Shown here: positions 1 through 9,014 of the stretch, piece by piece
How the letters are laid out: every line of letters begins with the position of its first letter
Numbering within the stretch: position 1 is the stretch's first letter
Source of the DNA: a gamma proteobacterium L18
GTDB taxonomy: Bacteria; Pseudomonadota; Gammaproteobacteria; Pseudomonadales; Pseudomonadaceae
Direction: 5' to 3'
Length of the DNA stretch: 64,000 bases
Assembly: GCA_000497835.1 (NCBI GenBank)
Contig: KI547170.1
Location: 1 to 64,000, forward strand
The notes under the pieces: model-generated
Seen by the model: the letters and a program-made list of their open reading frames with translations, nothing else
Databases searched by the model: none
What the model was told of the DNA's origin: nothing
Program-made: the position numbers and the translations under genes

Positions 1-9
1 GAATTCCGA

Positions 10-42
10 AACCCCCAGCTGCCACGCAGCTGGGGGTTTTGT
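10..42 (+). terminator. Rho-independent terminator of an upstream gene outside the window
   Basis: A GC-rich inverted repeat (AACCCCCAGCTG, 5-base loop, CAGCTGGGGGTT) is followed directly by TTTT. It most likely ends a rightward gene lying before position 1. The arms also read as a hairpin on the other strand. Confidence 0.75.
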
Positions 43-99
43 CGTTTAAGCCCCCAACAAGCCGCCCTGTAGCCGCTGCCGCCAGGCTACAGCGGCACT

Positions 100-134
100 A
101 AAAAAACCCCCGGCTGCCGAGGCAACCGGGGGTT
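100..134 (-). terminator. Terminator of the leftward T6SS operon
   Basis: On the minus strand a hairpin (AACCCCCGGTTGC paired with GCAGCCGGGGGTT, imperfect near the loop) is followed by a run of seven T. It lies about 20 bases after the stop codon of the tagQ-like gene. That is where transcription of the leftward T6SS operon should end. Confidence 0.8.
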
Positions 135-152
135 GGTCAAACCAGCCTCAGA

Positions 153-1067
153 TCAAGCCTTGCAGCTGTCCGGCGCCCAGTCACCCATGTCAGGGCTGCT
201 GCACACCTTGGCCATCAGGCTCTGGCCGTTAGCAGCCACCTGCTTGGCTTCAACCTGCTTGGTCTGGGCCTTCTGCAGGCTCTTCTCGGTGCTTACCGCT
301 TCAGTCGGCACGTTGGCAGGCTTCTTCACCTTGACCTTGGTCTTGGTTGGCTTCACCGAGGTACTCTCTGCGGTAGCAACAGTCACTACGTCCTGACGCT
401 GCACACCGACTTGCTGCAGGTCCTTCTCATACGCCTGGGAGTAAGAGTCGACGTCCTGGGTGGCCTTGCCATTGGCGGCGACGATCAGTTGGTTGCTCTC
501 ACGCAGACCCGAGACGATCTCGGCCAAACGGCGACGGCCTTCGGCGTCATTGATGGTCTTGGCCTTGCGCGCCGAGATCAGGCGATCGAATTCAGCCTGG
601 TAGCAGGTCTGGGAAGCCTTGGCGTAGGCAATATTGCGATCAAGGGACTGGGTGCTGCCATCCAGGTCAGAGGCGTACGAACCAATGCGCTGTTTGTCAT
701 CGGTAATCTGCTTCTGCTTCTCGGTGTAGTAGCCCACCGCACCGCCCGCCAGGGCACCGCCGGCAACGCCAATGGCAGCGTTACGGCCCATCTTGTCCTT
801 GTCACCGGCCAGCGCGCCCGTCACGCCGCCCAGCAGGCCGCCAACCACGGCACCGGTGGCTACCGACTTGGTGACATCCGAATTGGTGCTGCGCAGGTGC
901 TCTACTGGCTCGTAGCAGGTCGGGTAGAACTCGACCTTGGTGGTCTGGGCCACTTTGGAGGTTGGGGCACTGGCACAGCCACCCAGCACCAGAGTGAAGC
1001 TGGTGGCGATCAGCAGGGCACTGCGGCGCGCACCGGCGGCCGTGAACGTGTTGAGGGTCGAACGCAT
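153..1067 (-). CDS. tagQ: TagQ-like outer-membrane lipoprotein of the T6SS threonine-phosphorylation pathway
   Basis: Predicted 304-residue lipoprotein. The N-terminal signal ends in a lipobox (VLGGC, lipidated Cys about residue 31). A glycine-zipper stretch follows at about residues 65-110 (repeated GxxxG), then a charged helical region and a Lys-rich tail. In P. aeruginosa, TagQ is the outer-membrane lipoprotein that tethers TagR and helps switch on the PpkA kinase. The identification rests on position (last gene after tagT-tagS-tagR), lipidation and size, because the sequence itself is low in diagnostic motifs. The ATG at 1065-1067 was chosen because it starts the signal peptide and has AGGAAGAGA upstream. 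An in-frame extension further upstream would place charged residues before the signal peptide. Confidence 0.72.
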   Translation of the reverse strand: MRSTLNTFTAAGARRSALLIATSFTLVLGGCASAPTSKVAQTTKVEFYPTCYEPVEHLRSTNSDVTKSVATGAVVGGLLGGVTGALAGDKDKMGRNAAIGVAGGALAGGAVGYYTEKQKQITDDKQRIGSYASDLDGSTQSLDRNIAYAKASQTCYQAEFDRLISARKAKTINDAEGRRRLAEIVSGLRESNQLIVAANGKATQDVDSYSQAYEKDLQQVGVQRQDVVTVATAESTSVKPTKTKVKVKKPANVPTEAVSTEKSLQKAQTKQVEAKQVAANGQSLMAKVCSSPDMGDWAPDSCKA

Positions 1068-1154
1068 GATAAGTGTCTCTTCCTTTGGTTTATCTATCCT
1101 GGCTGGGCTGCCACCATGGCTGCCCGCCCTTGTTCGCTCGCTCGTCATCCAGGT

Positions 1155-2858
1155 TTACTTCTTCCCGGACTGGGCGAGCAGTTCCTTCAAAATCACCTCT
1201 GGGTCGGCCCGTTGTTGCTTACGGTAAGTGCCGACATGGGTGACGAACAATGTGGCGCGTGCTACCAGGCTCTTGCCCAGTACCGGCTTGCGCCCCAGTT
1301 CTTCCTTGACTCGTTGAAACTGCGCCTGGATCACCGCGTCGGTATAACGGGTGCCCGTCGCCAGGTTGTCGATGTAGATCGCCACGGCGCCATCCAGGGC
1401 GCTGCGGCCGTTGTCGATGGCCGAGCCGATCAGGTCGGCGCTGGCCTGGTCTTTCATGGCCAGGGCCTTGTCCCGCGTGGTGCGCAGGTTGGTCAGGCGG
1501 ATGTTGTAGTTGTTGATGGTCTCGGCCACCAAGGCTGACGACTGGATCAGGTTGCCCGCCGCTTCCTCGCGTTGCTTGGCGATCAGGGAAACGTTGCGCT
1601 TGAGCTCTTCGTTGACCAGCCCCAGCTCCGATTGCAGGCGCGGGTCGACACTGGCGGCGATGATGCTGTCCAGCCGCTTGGTGGGGTCCTGGGCGTCATC
1701 GATGGCGTCGGTCAGGGAAGCCAGGCGGCCTTCCTTCTGCCACTGGTTGAACAACTCGCTGTAACGCGAGCGCGGGGCCGCCAGGGCACCCAGGGCGACA
1801 CGGAAGCCGGTGGTCTCGTTGCGTTGTTCGGTGCCGTCGGCAGCGAATAGCGGGTACTCGCGGCGCATGCCGGTGAACAGGGTCATTTCCCCTTCCAGAT
1901 AGTTGCCACCCTTGACCACAAAACCACCGTAGGTGCCCTGGCGGCGTCCGGCGCTGACCAGTTGGAAAGATTCCTGGACCATCTCGGCGGCATTGCCGAT
2001 CACATCGAACAGGCCGATCGGATTAGGCAGCTTGGTGCCAATGGGCATCAACCGTGCCCCTTGGCCCGTGCCTCCAGCCACCTGGCTGAACACGGCGTAG
2101 TCGGCCAGCGGCGCGTCCTCGTCGCTGCCCTCGGCATGCCGGGGGAACAGACGCCCTTCCAGTTCCTGGCGGCTGACCGCCTGGCCGCCCCGCGCCGCAT
2201 ATTCCCACTCGACTTCGGTAGGCAGGCGCACGAAGCCCAGGCCGCCATCCTCGGCACTGGTGCCGCGGCCGCTGACGGGCAGTAACTCGCGGTGGTATTT
2301 CATCAGCCAGGCGCTATAGACCGCAGCAAAGCGCTCGGCCTCGAAGTGCGACAGGCTGACCTTCGGCAGCCGCCCGGTCATGGCCGTATCAGCTTCGCAG
2401 GCCGGGGCCGCTTCGCCGCTGGCCAAGGATTGCGCCTGGGCCATGACTTGGGCGTACTGGCGTGCGGTGACCTCGTACTTGCCGATGAAATACAGCATCG
2501 GCTTGAGCGGGTTGCCCGGGCCGCCCTTGGGCAGCAAGGGGGACAGTATCTTGCGCCAGTCTGCCGCCAGATCATTGAGGGTGAACTGACCGTTGATGTA
2601 GTCGCGACGGTAGCCGGAAATGAACGACTGCTTGTAGCCTGCTTCGCCTTCGCTGAAGGGGTAACCGAGGTTGATCTCGCGGTCATCCAGCGGCCCGTTG
2701 GCCAGTACGTAGACGTAGCGGAACACCATCTCGCCGTCACACGGCAGGGGCAGGCTGACGTCATCGGCCAGCGGCTTGGGGTTGTCGAACTTGTTGTCTT
2801 CGGCCACGGCCAGCGAACTGGCGGCCAACAAGGCAGCGCATGCCCAGTGTCTAAACAT
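1155..2858 (-). CDS. tagR: TagR-like periplasmic FGE-sulfatase-fold activator of T6SS kinase
   Basis: 567-residue exported protein with a Sec signal peptide (about residues 1-19, ending AVA). A formylglycine-generating-enzyme-like domain follows, recognisable by FIGKYEVTARQYAQV, LPTEVEWEYAARGG, GLFDVIGNAAEMVQ and a terminal GFRVALG motif. The last 200 residues are helical. TagR in P. aeruginosa acts in the periplasm upstream of PpkA and needs TagQ for membrane association. It is not a true sulfatase-modifying enzyme. The ATG at 2856-2858 has an AAGGAA ribosome site 7 bases upstream and overlaps the end of tagS by 8 bases. A longer open frame upstream merely runs through tagS in another frame and was not used. 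Confidence 0.85.
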   Translation of the reverse strand: MFRHWACAALLAASSLAVAEDNKFDNPKPLADDVSLPLPCDGEMVFRYVYVLANGPLDDREINLGYPFSEGEAGYKQSFISGYRRDYINGQFTLNDLAADWRKILSPLLPKGGPGNPLKPMLYFIGKYEVTARQYAQVMAQAQSLASGEAAPACEADTAMTGRLPKVSLSHFEAERFAAVYSAWLMKYHRELLPVSGRGTSAEDGGLGFVRLPTEVEWEYAARGGQAVSRQELEGRLFPRHAEGSDEDAPLADYAVFSQVAGGTGQGARLMPIGTKLPNPIGLFDVIGNAAEMVQESFQLVSAGRRQGTYGGFVVKGGNYLEGEMTLFTGMRREYPLFAADGTEQRNETTGFRVALGALAAPRSRYSELFNQWQKEGRLASLTDAIDDAQDPTKRLDSIIAASVDPRLQSELGLVNEELKRNVSLIAKQREEAAGNLIQSSALVAETINNYNIRLTNLRTTRDKALAMKDQASADLIGSAIDNGRSALDGAVAIYIDNLATGTRYTDAVIQAQFQRVKEELGRKPVLGKSLVARATLFVTHVGTYRKQQRADPEVILKELLAQSGKK

Positions 2859-4032
2859 CGCGAATTCCTTCAGCAGCCTGCAGACGCGTTCCCCGCCAGC
2901 CGCCGGCCGTGGCGGCCAGCAGGCTGACCAGCACAACCGCCAGCATGGCAATGGCCAGGTGGCCGGGCAGCAGATGGCTGGCCAGTTGATTGAAAATCCG
3001 GTTGAGCAGCGTCGCCCCCAGCGCATAGACCAGCGCCGCCATCGCTGCAGCGCACAAGGCGCCGTACAAGGCCTGGCACACCACGAAGGCCAACAGCGAC
3101 ACAGTCTTGAAGCCCAGCAGGCGCAGTACCGACAGCGCCCGTTGCTTGCGCTCCACTGCCGCCAGGGTGCCCGCGGTGATGGCGGCAAATGCACCGGCAC
3201 ACGCCAGCCCGGCGATCAGCCAGAACACGGTGGTCAGGCTCCGGTTCAGCGTTTGAACCTGCTGGATCGCCGCCGCCTGGGTGGCCACGGCCAATCCTTG
3301 CTGGCTGAAGTACTGCCGCAATGGCTCCACATCGGCCAGCCCGCGCGCGTACAACCGGAATGCCGGGTAGGTGCGCGCCTGTGTCGGCGCGCTGCCAGGC
3401 CAGCCGAGGCCGACAACCTGGCGCCCGTCGCGGTAATCCTCGGCTGCTTCGAGCAGGGCCAATGGGGCAAACAGGGCATCGCGCGGGAAGGCTTCGATCG
3501 GCAGGATGCCGCGTACCTTCACCGTCAGGCGTCGCACCTGCACCTGGCCGGCGTCCTGGCGGGTAATCAGCGTCTCGATGTCCTGTCCTGGCCGGGCCCC
3601 CAGCTTTTGCGCGGCAGTCTGGCTAAGCAGTACGTCCAGCAAATCAGCGGGGGCCGCAGCCGCACCCAGTAATGGATCGCCCGAAGCCGTGGGGATCATT
3701 TCCACGGGCATTGGCTTGCCTTGGGTATCGAGCAAGTCTGCCGTGGCCGCGATCTGCCGCGTACGAGGCAACGCAAAGGCCACGTCAGGCCGCGCTGCCA
3801 ATGCCGCAATATCCGCAGCGCTGAACCGCCCGCCCGCCAAGGGGATGACCTCGCGCACCGTCGGGTCTTGCTCCAGCCGCTGGCTCAAGCCGCCAATCAG
3901 GCCGAACTTGAGCCCGAACAACAGCAGCAACGGCGCGATAACCGCCACCAGCGCCAGCACCGCGCACAGCGACAACCGCCACTCATCGCGCCAGTCGTCC
4001 CAGGCGAGCCCGGCAATCAAGGCGACGCGCAT
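2851..4032 (-). CDS. tagS: TagS-like FtsX-family permease of T6SS signalling ABC complex
   Basis: 393-residue inner-membrane protein with the FtsX/LolE-type layout. One membrane segment lies near the N terminus (about residues 20-45). A large periplasmic region follows, then three C-terminal membrane segments (about 270-290, 320-345, 355-380). With TagT it forms an ABC complex in the inner membrane of the PpkA activation pathway. The ATG at 4030-4032 overlaps the tagT stop (TGATG), which indicates translational coupling. A TTG one codon upstream is a less likely start. Confidence 0.85.
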   Translation of the reverse strand: MRVALIAGLAWDDWRDEWRLSLCAVLALVAVIAPLLLLFGLKFGLIGGLSQRLEQDPTVREVIPLAGGRFSAADIAALAARPDVAFALPRTRQIAATADLLDTQGKPMPVEMIPTASGDPLLGAAAAPADLLDVLLSQTAAQKLGARPGQDIETLITRQDAGQVQVRRLTVKVRGILPIEAFPRDALFAPLALLEAAEDYRDGRQVVGLGWPGSAPTQARTYPAFRLYARGLADVEPLRQYFSQQGLAVATQAAAIQQVQTLNRSLTTVFWLIAGLACAGAFAAITAGTLAAVERKQRALSVLRLLGFKTVSLLAFVVCQALYGALCAAAMAALVYALGATLLNRIFNQLASHLLPGHLAIAMLAVVLVSLLAATAGGWRGTRLQAAEGIRDV

Positions 4033-4736
4033 CAAGGGCCCACCAGGCGGGCCGTCACGCCACCGTCGCTGTCGCGTGTCGATTGCAGGTGCAGCACGGG
4101 CAGACCGCAGCGGCTGGCCAGATCCAGGTCATGGGTGGCAACCATGCGTGCAGCGCCTTGCGTAGTGGCCTGCGCCAGCAGCAATTGCATCACCCGTTCA
4201 GCGTTGATGGGGTCCAGGGCGGCGGTGGGCTCATCGGCCAGCAGCAGACGAGGCCCATGGGCCAGGGCACGGGCGCAACTGGCCCGCTGTCGTTGGCCCA
4301 CCGACAGCTGCGCAGGCTTCTTGTCCAGCTGCTCGGCAATGCCCAACGCCTCGGCCAGGCGCTCGACGCTGCCGTCATCAGGCAACCCCAACAGTGCCCG
4401 CGGCAGCCCGATATTGCGGCGCACCGTGGTGAACCCCAGCAAGCCGCCGGTCTGCAGCACGTAACCCAAGTAACGGCTGCGCAAGCCGGCCAGGTAGTCC
4501 TGGCGATTGTTGCGCCAGGCGCTGGCCACATCTTCACCGCAAAAGTGAAAACGCCCGGCCTGCTGCGGCGCCGCCACCAAGGCCAGCAGGTCAAGCAGGG
4601 TGCTCTTGCCGCAACCACTGGGGCCGACCAGCGCGTACTGCTGCCCCGCAGCCAGTTGCAGCCGCTCCACCTCCAGGCTGTAGCGCTGGGCGCCTTCGCC
4701 CCGCGTGATGCGTACCTCGCGCACGTCCAGCATCAT
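4032..4736 (-). CDS. tagT: TagT-like ABC transporter ATPase of T6SS signalling complex
   Basis: 234-residue ABC ATPase of the LolD/MacB class. Walker A GPSGCGKST is at about residues 38-46, the signature LSVGQRQ at about 144-150, Walker B LLLADEP just after, and an H-loop histidine in VATHDLDLA. It pairs with the TagS permease encoded next. In P. aeruginosa TagT has ATPase activity and is needed for PpkA-dependent T6SS firing after membrane perturbation. The start overlaps the kinase stop codon (ATGATG with TGA inside), so the genes are translationally coupled. A second ATG one codon in is equally possible. Confidence 0.88.
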   Translation of the reverse strand: MMLDVREVRITRGEGAQRYSLEVERLQLAAGQQYALVGPSGCGKSTLLDLLALVAAPQQAGRFHFCGEDVASAWRNNRQDYLAGLRSRYLGYVLQTGGLLGFTTVRRNIGLPRALLGLPDDGSVERLAEALGIAEQLDKKPAQLSVGQRQRASCARALAHGPRLLLADEPTAALDPINAERVMQLLLAQATTQGAARMVATHDLDLASRCGLPVLHLQSTRDSDGGVTARLVGP

Positions 4737-7615
4737 GGCAGCGTCGACAAAGGAACACGGTAAAGCGCGTCACCCGGCTCGGCGTCGCCGAAGCGCACCC
4801 AGTTGGCCAGGTCGTTGTGGAAGGTTTCATACAGCTGGATTTTCGATTCCAGCTCGTCGATGAAATCCTGCTGCTCAGCCACCGACAGCGACAGCCACAG
4901 GTCCTGGGTCATGGTCAGTGCCTTGCTGCGGTAAGGCAGGCCCTGCAGGTACTCGCCCAGTACGCCACCCTCGGCCAGATTGCCGCCGCTGCGCAGGGCC
5001 GAGGGGTCGCGGCTCATGTAGGCACTGGCGCTGGCGATTTCCTCGAAGAAATCCTTGGGTGACGTCTGGGTCTTGCGCGCCGCATCGACGATCAGCTTCA
5101 GCGACTGCTGCAGGTCGTTGAGCTGCAACTTGGTCAGCAGTACGCAAACCTGGAAGGCGGGCAGGGCAGGGTTGGTCAGGTCGCGGTCGGCCGTCCAGGC
5201 GCTGACCAATTGCGGTGCCCGATTGGCTGCGCGGTGGCCCAGAAAATCCATGTGCATGGCGTAGCCGATGGCCGCCGACTTGTCGCTCAGGCTTGGTGCC
5301 TTGGCCAGCAGTGGTACTGACGGTTGCTCCGTGCGCACCTGGTGGACCAGTTGCGCGAACACCGAGCCGATCTCACCTACGCGCTCGCCAAAGCGCTGCA
5401 CGTCGCCGCCGGGGATGGGCACATACAGGTCGCCGATCTGCGGGTTGCTGTCGGCGGTCAGCACGCGGTATTGCTGCTCGGCGGAGGCATGGTTCTTTTT
5501 GCCGGCATCAGTGCGCAAGTGCAGGGCGAAAATCTTGATCTGCTTGTTCAGCGCAGCCTGGCGTACCTCGGCCTCGTTCATGTGCGTACTGCTGAGCGGG
5601 TCGGCCTTGCGCAGCGCGCCGGCGTCGCTGACCAGCAAAATCAGACGCCCGCCATAGGGCGACCAGTCCATGCCCTGTACTGCCTGCATCACCCCGGCAA
5701 ACGCATCTTCATTGAAGGATTGGCTGGACACGTCGGTCGCCTTGACCTGGCGCGCCAGTTCCAGGAACCGTTCAGGGGCGCGACCCTGGTCCAGCGGGAT
5801 CAGCGTCTTGGTCAGGTACTGCAGGCCTGGCGTTTTCTCGACGTTGTTGCGGAAACCGACCATGCCGAAGCTGACGTTATCCAGTTCACCACGCTGGGCA
5901 ATCTGGCTTTGCAGCTGATGCACCACCTCCGTGACCTGGTCGATATAGGGCTGCATCGACACCGAGGTATCCACCACCAGCACTACCGCCGTGCGAAACG
6001 CATCGGTCGAAGCTGCCGGTGCAGGGCCTTGGCCGCTGCTGCCCGGGTCGATCGAGGCGACGTTCAGCAACTGCACCGGCTGGCCGTTTTCGTCGAAGCT
6101 CTCGCGGGCATCGAAAATCGGCAGCAGGTAGAACTTGTCCTGTGGGATTGCACTGGCGCCAGGCTCCAGGGCCATCACCAGCTTGCCATCGCCCTGGCCG
6201 GCCCGCGCCTGATCGAGGGCGCGGTGCGCCGCAGCAGGGTCGGCCAGCAAGCGCTCGACGCTGGTAGCGTCGTGCAGGAACATCACTGGGGCACGCCCGG
6301 AGCGCTCGGTGAACTTGAGTACAAGGCTTTGCTTCCAGTCGCTGACCTGATCAGCGGCCAGCCAGCCGTCGCTCTGGCCCGCCGTGCCAGCACCCACGCG
6401 CAACCACTGGGCACCGTCCACGGTTTTGCGCTGGTATACGTACATCACCGAAAACGCCGGCAGCGCCTTGCCTGCCTTGGCGCCCGGCGTGTCGGCCAGC
6501 CTGGCGTCCGGTTTGCTCAGCACACGCTGGAATAAGGTTTTCTTGCCGGGCATCAACAAGGGCCGGGTGCCGCCATCCTGTTCGGCGGCAACGTTTGCGA
6601 CGGGCGGCGATGTTGGCGTCTGCGCTGCCGGGGCGGGCTTGGCCACCGACTTGTCACCTGCCAGCAGCGCATAGCCGCCACCGCCCATGGCCAGCAACAC
6701 GGCCACGGCCAACGCGCTGAGTGCCAGCACAGGGCGTCTTTTCACCGGCGCCTGGGGCACCGCCGCGGTTTTTTCCAGGGATACGGGGGCTACCACCGGC
6801 CTGATCCGTGTGGCCTCGTCGTTGCCCTCCAGGCTATCCAGTGCCTCCAACAGCGCCTTGGCGTCGGGGAAGCGGTCAGCGGGTTCCTTGGCCAACAACT
6901 GCGTCAGGATCGCCTGATAACGCCCCTGGGTGATTGGCAGCTCTGGCAACGGCTGGGTCAGATGGGCCAGCGCCGTGGACAGGGCATCGGTGCCCACGTA
7001 GGGCAGCTTGCCGGCCAGCAGTTCATACAGCACCACGCCCAGCGCATAGAGGTCGGCACGGCCGTCGATTTCCTGGCCGCGGGCCTGCTCGGGGCTCATG
7101 TAGCTGGGCGTGCCCACGGCAAAGCCGGCCTGGGTGAACTGCGTGCGGTCGTCCAATGCCTTGGCGATGCCGAAGTCCGACAACACCGCCGTGCCATCGG
7201 CGCGGAACAGGATGTTGGCCGGTTTCACATCGCGATGCACCAGCCCCTGGGCGTGGGCGTAGCCAAGCGCCGAGGCGATCTGGCGCAGGTACACCAGACC
7301 CTGCTCAGGGCTCAGGCCCTGGGCCAGGCGCTCCTTGAGGGTGCCGTTGGGCAAGTACTCCATGGCCATGTAGTACAGCTCGCCGACATTGCCGATGTCG
7401 TGGATGGTGACCGTATTGGGGTGCGTCAGGCGGGCCAGGGTGCGGCCTTCGCGCAGGAAGCGCTCGCAGAAGGTGGCGTCGGCCGCCAGGGTCGCGGCCA
7501 TGACCTTGAGCGCCACCTTGCGCTCCAGCGACCGCTGGGTGGCCAGGTACACGGTGGCCATCGCGCCTTCGCCGATTTCGTCGTGGATGTCGTAGCCAGG
7601 GATGTTGATGTGCAT
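4733..7615 (-). CDS. ppkA: PpkA/Stk-type transmembrane Ser/Thr protein kinase with von Willebrand A domain
   Basis: 960-residue kinase that activates the T6SS by phosphorylating the FHA scaffold. A Hanks kinase domain occupies residues 1-265: glycine loop GEGAMA 15-20, catalytic Lys 37, HRDVKPAN 127-134, DFG 147-149 and SPE 174-176. All catalytic residues are present. A Pro-rich linker and one membrane segment (about 295-318) lead to a periplasmic part. This contains an SH3-like stretch (about 360-430) and a VWA domain whose metal-binding DTSVS motif is at about 549-553. The layout matches P. aeruginosa PpkA (kinase inside, VWA outside). The gene lies 14 bases downstream of pppA and overlaps tagT. 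Confidence 0.93.
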   Translation of the reverse strand: MHINIPGYDIHDEIGEGAMATVYLATQRSLERKVALKVMAATLAADATFCERFLREGRTLARLTHPNTVTIHDIGNVGELYYMAMEYLPNGTLKERLAQGLSPEQGLVYLRQIASALGYAHAQGLVHRDVKPANILFRADGTAVLSDFGIAKALDDRTQFTQAGFAVGTPSYMSPEQARGQEIDGRADLYALGVVLYELLAGKLPYVGTDALSTALAHLTQPLPELPITQGRYQAILTQLLAKEPADRFPDAKALLEALDSLEGNDEATRIRPVVAPVSLEKTAAVPQAPVKRRPVLALSALAVAVLLAMGGGGYALLAGDKSVAKPAPAAQTPTSPPVANVAAEQDGGTRPLLMPGKKTLFQRVLSKPDARLADTPGAKAGKALPAFSVMYVYQRKTVDGAQWLRVGAGTAGQSDGWLAADQVSDWKQSLVLKFTERSGRAPVMFLHDATSVERLLADPAAAHRALDQARAGQGDGKLVMALEPGASAIPQDKFYLLPIFDARESFDENGQPVQLLNVASIDPGSSGQGPAPAASTDAFRTAVVLVVDTSVSMQPYIDQVTEVVHQLQSQIAQRGELDNVSFGMVGFRNNVEKTPGLQYLTKTLIPLDQGRAPERFLELARQVKATDVSSQSFNEDAFAGVMQAVQGMDWSPYGGRLILLVSDAGALRKADPLSSTHMNEAEVRQAALNKQIKIFALHLRTDAGKKNHASAEQQYRVLTADSNPQIGDLYVPIPGGDVQRFGERVGEIGSVFAQLVHQVRTEQPSVPLLAKAPSLSDKSAAIGYAMHMDFLGHRAANRAPQLVSAWTADRDLTNPALPAFQVCVLLTKLQLNDLQQSLKLIVDAARKTQTSPKDFFEEIASASAYMSRDPSALRSGGNLAEGGVLGEYLQGLPYRSKALTMTQDLWLSLSVAEQQDFIDELESKIQLYETFHNDLANWVRFGDAEPGDALYRVPLSTLP

Positions 7616-7629
7616 GGGGTCGAAGTTCT

Positions 7630-8358
7630 TCAGCTGGCCTTGATGACGACGGCAGTAATGTTGTCGGGGGCGCCACGGGTCAGGCCCAGGTGAATCAGGC
7701 TGCGCACCACGGTGTAGGCGTCGCTATGGCACAGCACGTCGCGGATCTCATGGTCTTCGGCGGTCTTGTTCAGGCCGTCGCTGCACAGCAGATAAGTGTC
7801 GTCCGGCAGGATGTGCAGGAACGCGCTGTCCAGTTCCAGCTGGTTGGCCACGCCCACGGCGCGGGTGACGATGTTGGAGCGTGGGTGCAGGCGCGCTTCG
7901 GCCTCGTTGAGCAGGCCGCTGTCCACCAGTTCCTGGACGTAGCTGTGATCTCGGGTAATGGCGGTCAGTTGCCCGCCGCGCAGGCGGTACAGGCGACTGT
8001 CGCCGGCCCACAGGCACATGCCTTGGGTGCCGCGCATCGCCAGCACCACCACGGTACTGCCCATCATGGCCACGCCTCGCAATTGCGCCTGGTCACGCAC
8101 CTGGGCATTCACTTCGACCAGGGCGTGACGCAGCGCATTGCTGTACGCCGGCAGCGACGGGCTGCCTGGGATACGGCGCAGCGCATCGACAATCAGGCTG
8201 CTGACGTAGTCGCCCGCAGCGTGCCCGCCCATGCCGTCTGCCACTGCCCACAGGCCGCTGTCGGGCATGTCCAGGCACGCATCCTCATTGATCTGGCGCA
8301 CCATGCCCACATGGCTGTGGCTGGCGCTGTGCAAGTTGCGCACGGGAGCGGCGGCCAT
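7630..8358 (-). CDS. pppA: PppA/Stp-type PP2C protein phosphatase
   Basis: 242-residue cytoplasmic metal-dependent Ser/Thr phosphatase that reverses PpkA action on the FHA protein. PP2C motifs are intact: an early NEDACL, VADGMGGHAAGD with metal-binding Asp, WAGDSRLY, LLCSDGL and the C-terminal DNITAVV. Its start overlaps the tagF stop by one base (TAATG), consistent with one transcript. The kinase-phosphatase pair beside tagF is the standard arrangement of T6SS clusters under threonine-phosphorylation control. Confidence 0.93.
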   Translation of the reverse strand: MAAAPVRNLHSASHSHVGMVRQINEDACLDMPDSGLWAVADGMGGHAAGDYVSSLIVDALRRIPGSPSLPAYSNALRHALVEVNAQVRDQAQLRGVAMMGSTVVVLAMRGTQGMCLWAGDSRLYRLRGGQLTAITRDHSYVQELVDSGLLNEAEARLHPRSNIVTRAVGVANQLELDSAFLHILPDDTYLLCSDGLNKTAEDHEIRDVLCHSDAYTVVRSLIHLGLTRGAPDNITAVVIKAS

Positions 8359-9014
8359 TACAGCGGCCCTCCCTGGCTTTGGAGGAAGCGGGTGAACACG
8401 TCGCTGCCGGGCATGCCGCTGCAGCGCAGCAGGCCGGGTGCCACCCGCTGCGAGCCGTTACCCCACCACAGGCTGGCATCGGTGCAGGCCCAACGGCCCA
8501 GCGCTGCCTGACGGGCCTGGGGCGTGTCGGTGTGGCTGCGTTGCAGGCCGGCGAAATCGTCGTCGGGCAGGGCTGCTGCCGTGGCCAGGCCGGGCAAGGC
8601 GGCCAGGGCGCTCTCGAAGTGGGGCAGGTCGGCCTGAGGTTCAAGTGTCGCCAGCAGGGCGTCTTCAACACGCTCGAACCAGTCCTGCGGCCCGCCTACC
8701 ACGCTGGTCAGATCGCAGCCATGCGGCAGTGTGACGGCCACGGTCAGGGGGAAGTAGCGGCCTACGCGATCGACACTGGGCATCAATACGCCCGCCATCG
8801 CCTGGCTGCCACACACACCGGGCGCCAGCAAGAAACGCCACAGCGGGCTGATCAGGTAAGCGTCCAGCCAGGCTGGGCCCAGTTGTTCATGACTGGCGCG
8901 CAAACCTGCGGCCAACCACGTGTCCCATGGGTGAATGAAGGTTGGCGGCAGGTCGCGGCTGACGAAATCACCGCGGCTGGCCAGCTTGCCGTAGAAGCCC
9001 ACCACCTGGCTCAT
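8358..9014 (-). CDS. tagF: TagF, T6SS post-translational regulator (DUF2094)
   Basis: 218-residue cytoplasmic protein with the TagF opening (FYGKLASRGDF, then a Trp-rich segment including HPWDTWLAAGL) and PLTVAVTLP about a third of the way in. TagF represses T6SS firing post-translationally, and the kinase pathway relieves or bypasses this. The ATG at 9012-9014 overlaps the tssM stop (ATGA). A longer frame upstream only reads through the end of tssM. No PppA fusion is seen. Some other bacteria carry TagF and PppA as one protein, whereas here they are separate. Confidence 0.9.
   Translation of the reverse strand: MSQVVGFYGKLASRGDFVSRDLPPTFIHPWDTWLAAGLRASHEQLGPAWLDAYLISPLWRFLLAPGVCGSQAMAGVLMPSVDRVGRYFPLTVAVTLPHGCDLTSVVGGPQDWFERVEDALLATLEPQADLPHFESALAALPGLATAAALPDDDFAGLQRSHTDTPQARQAALGRWACTDASLWWGNGSQRVAPGLLRCSGMPGSDVFTRFLQSQGGPL

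Noticed and set aside
1155-3200. A 681-residue version of TagR
   Set aside because: The extra N-terminal residues come from reading tagS in another frame. The signal peptide and ribosome site place the start at 2858.
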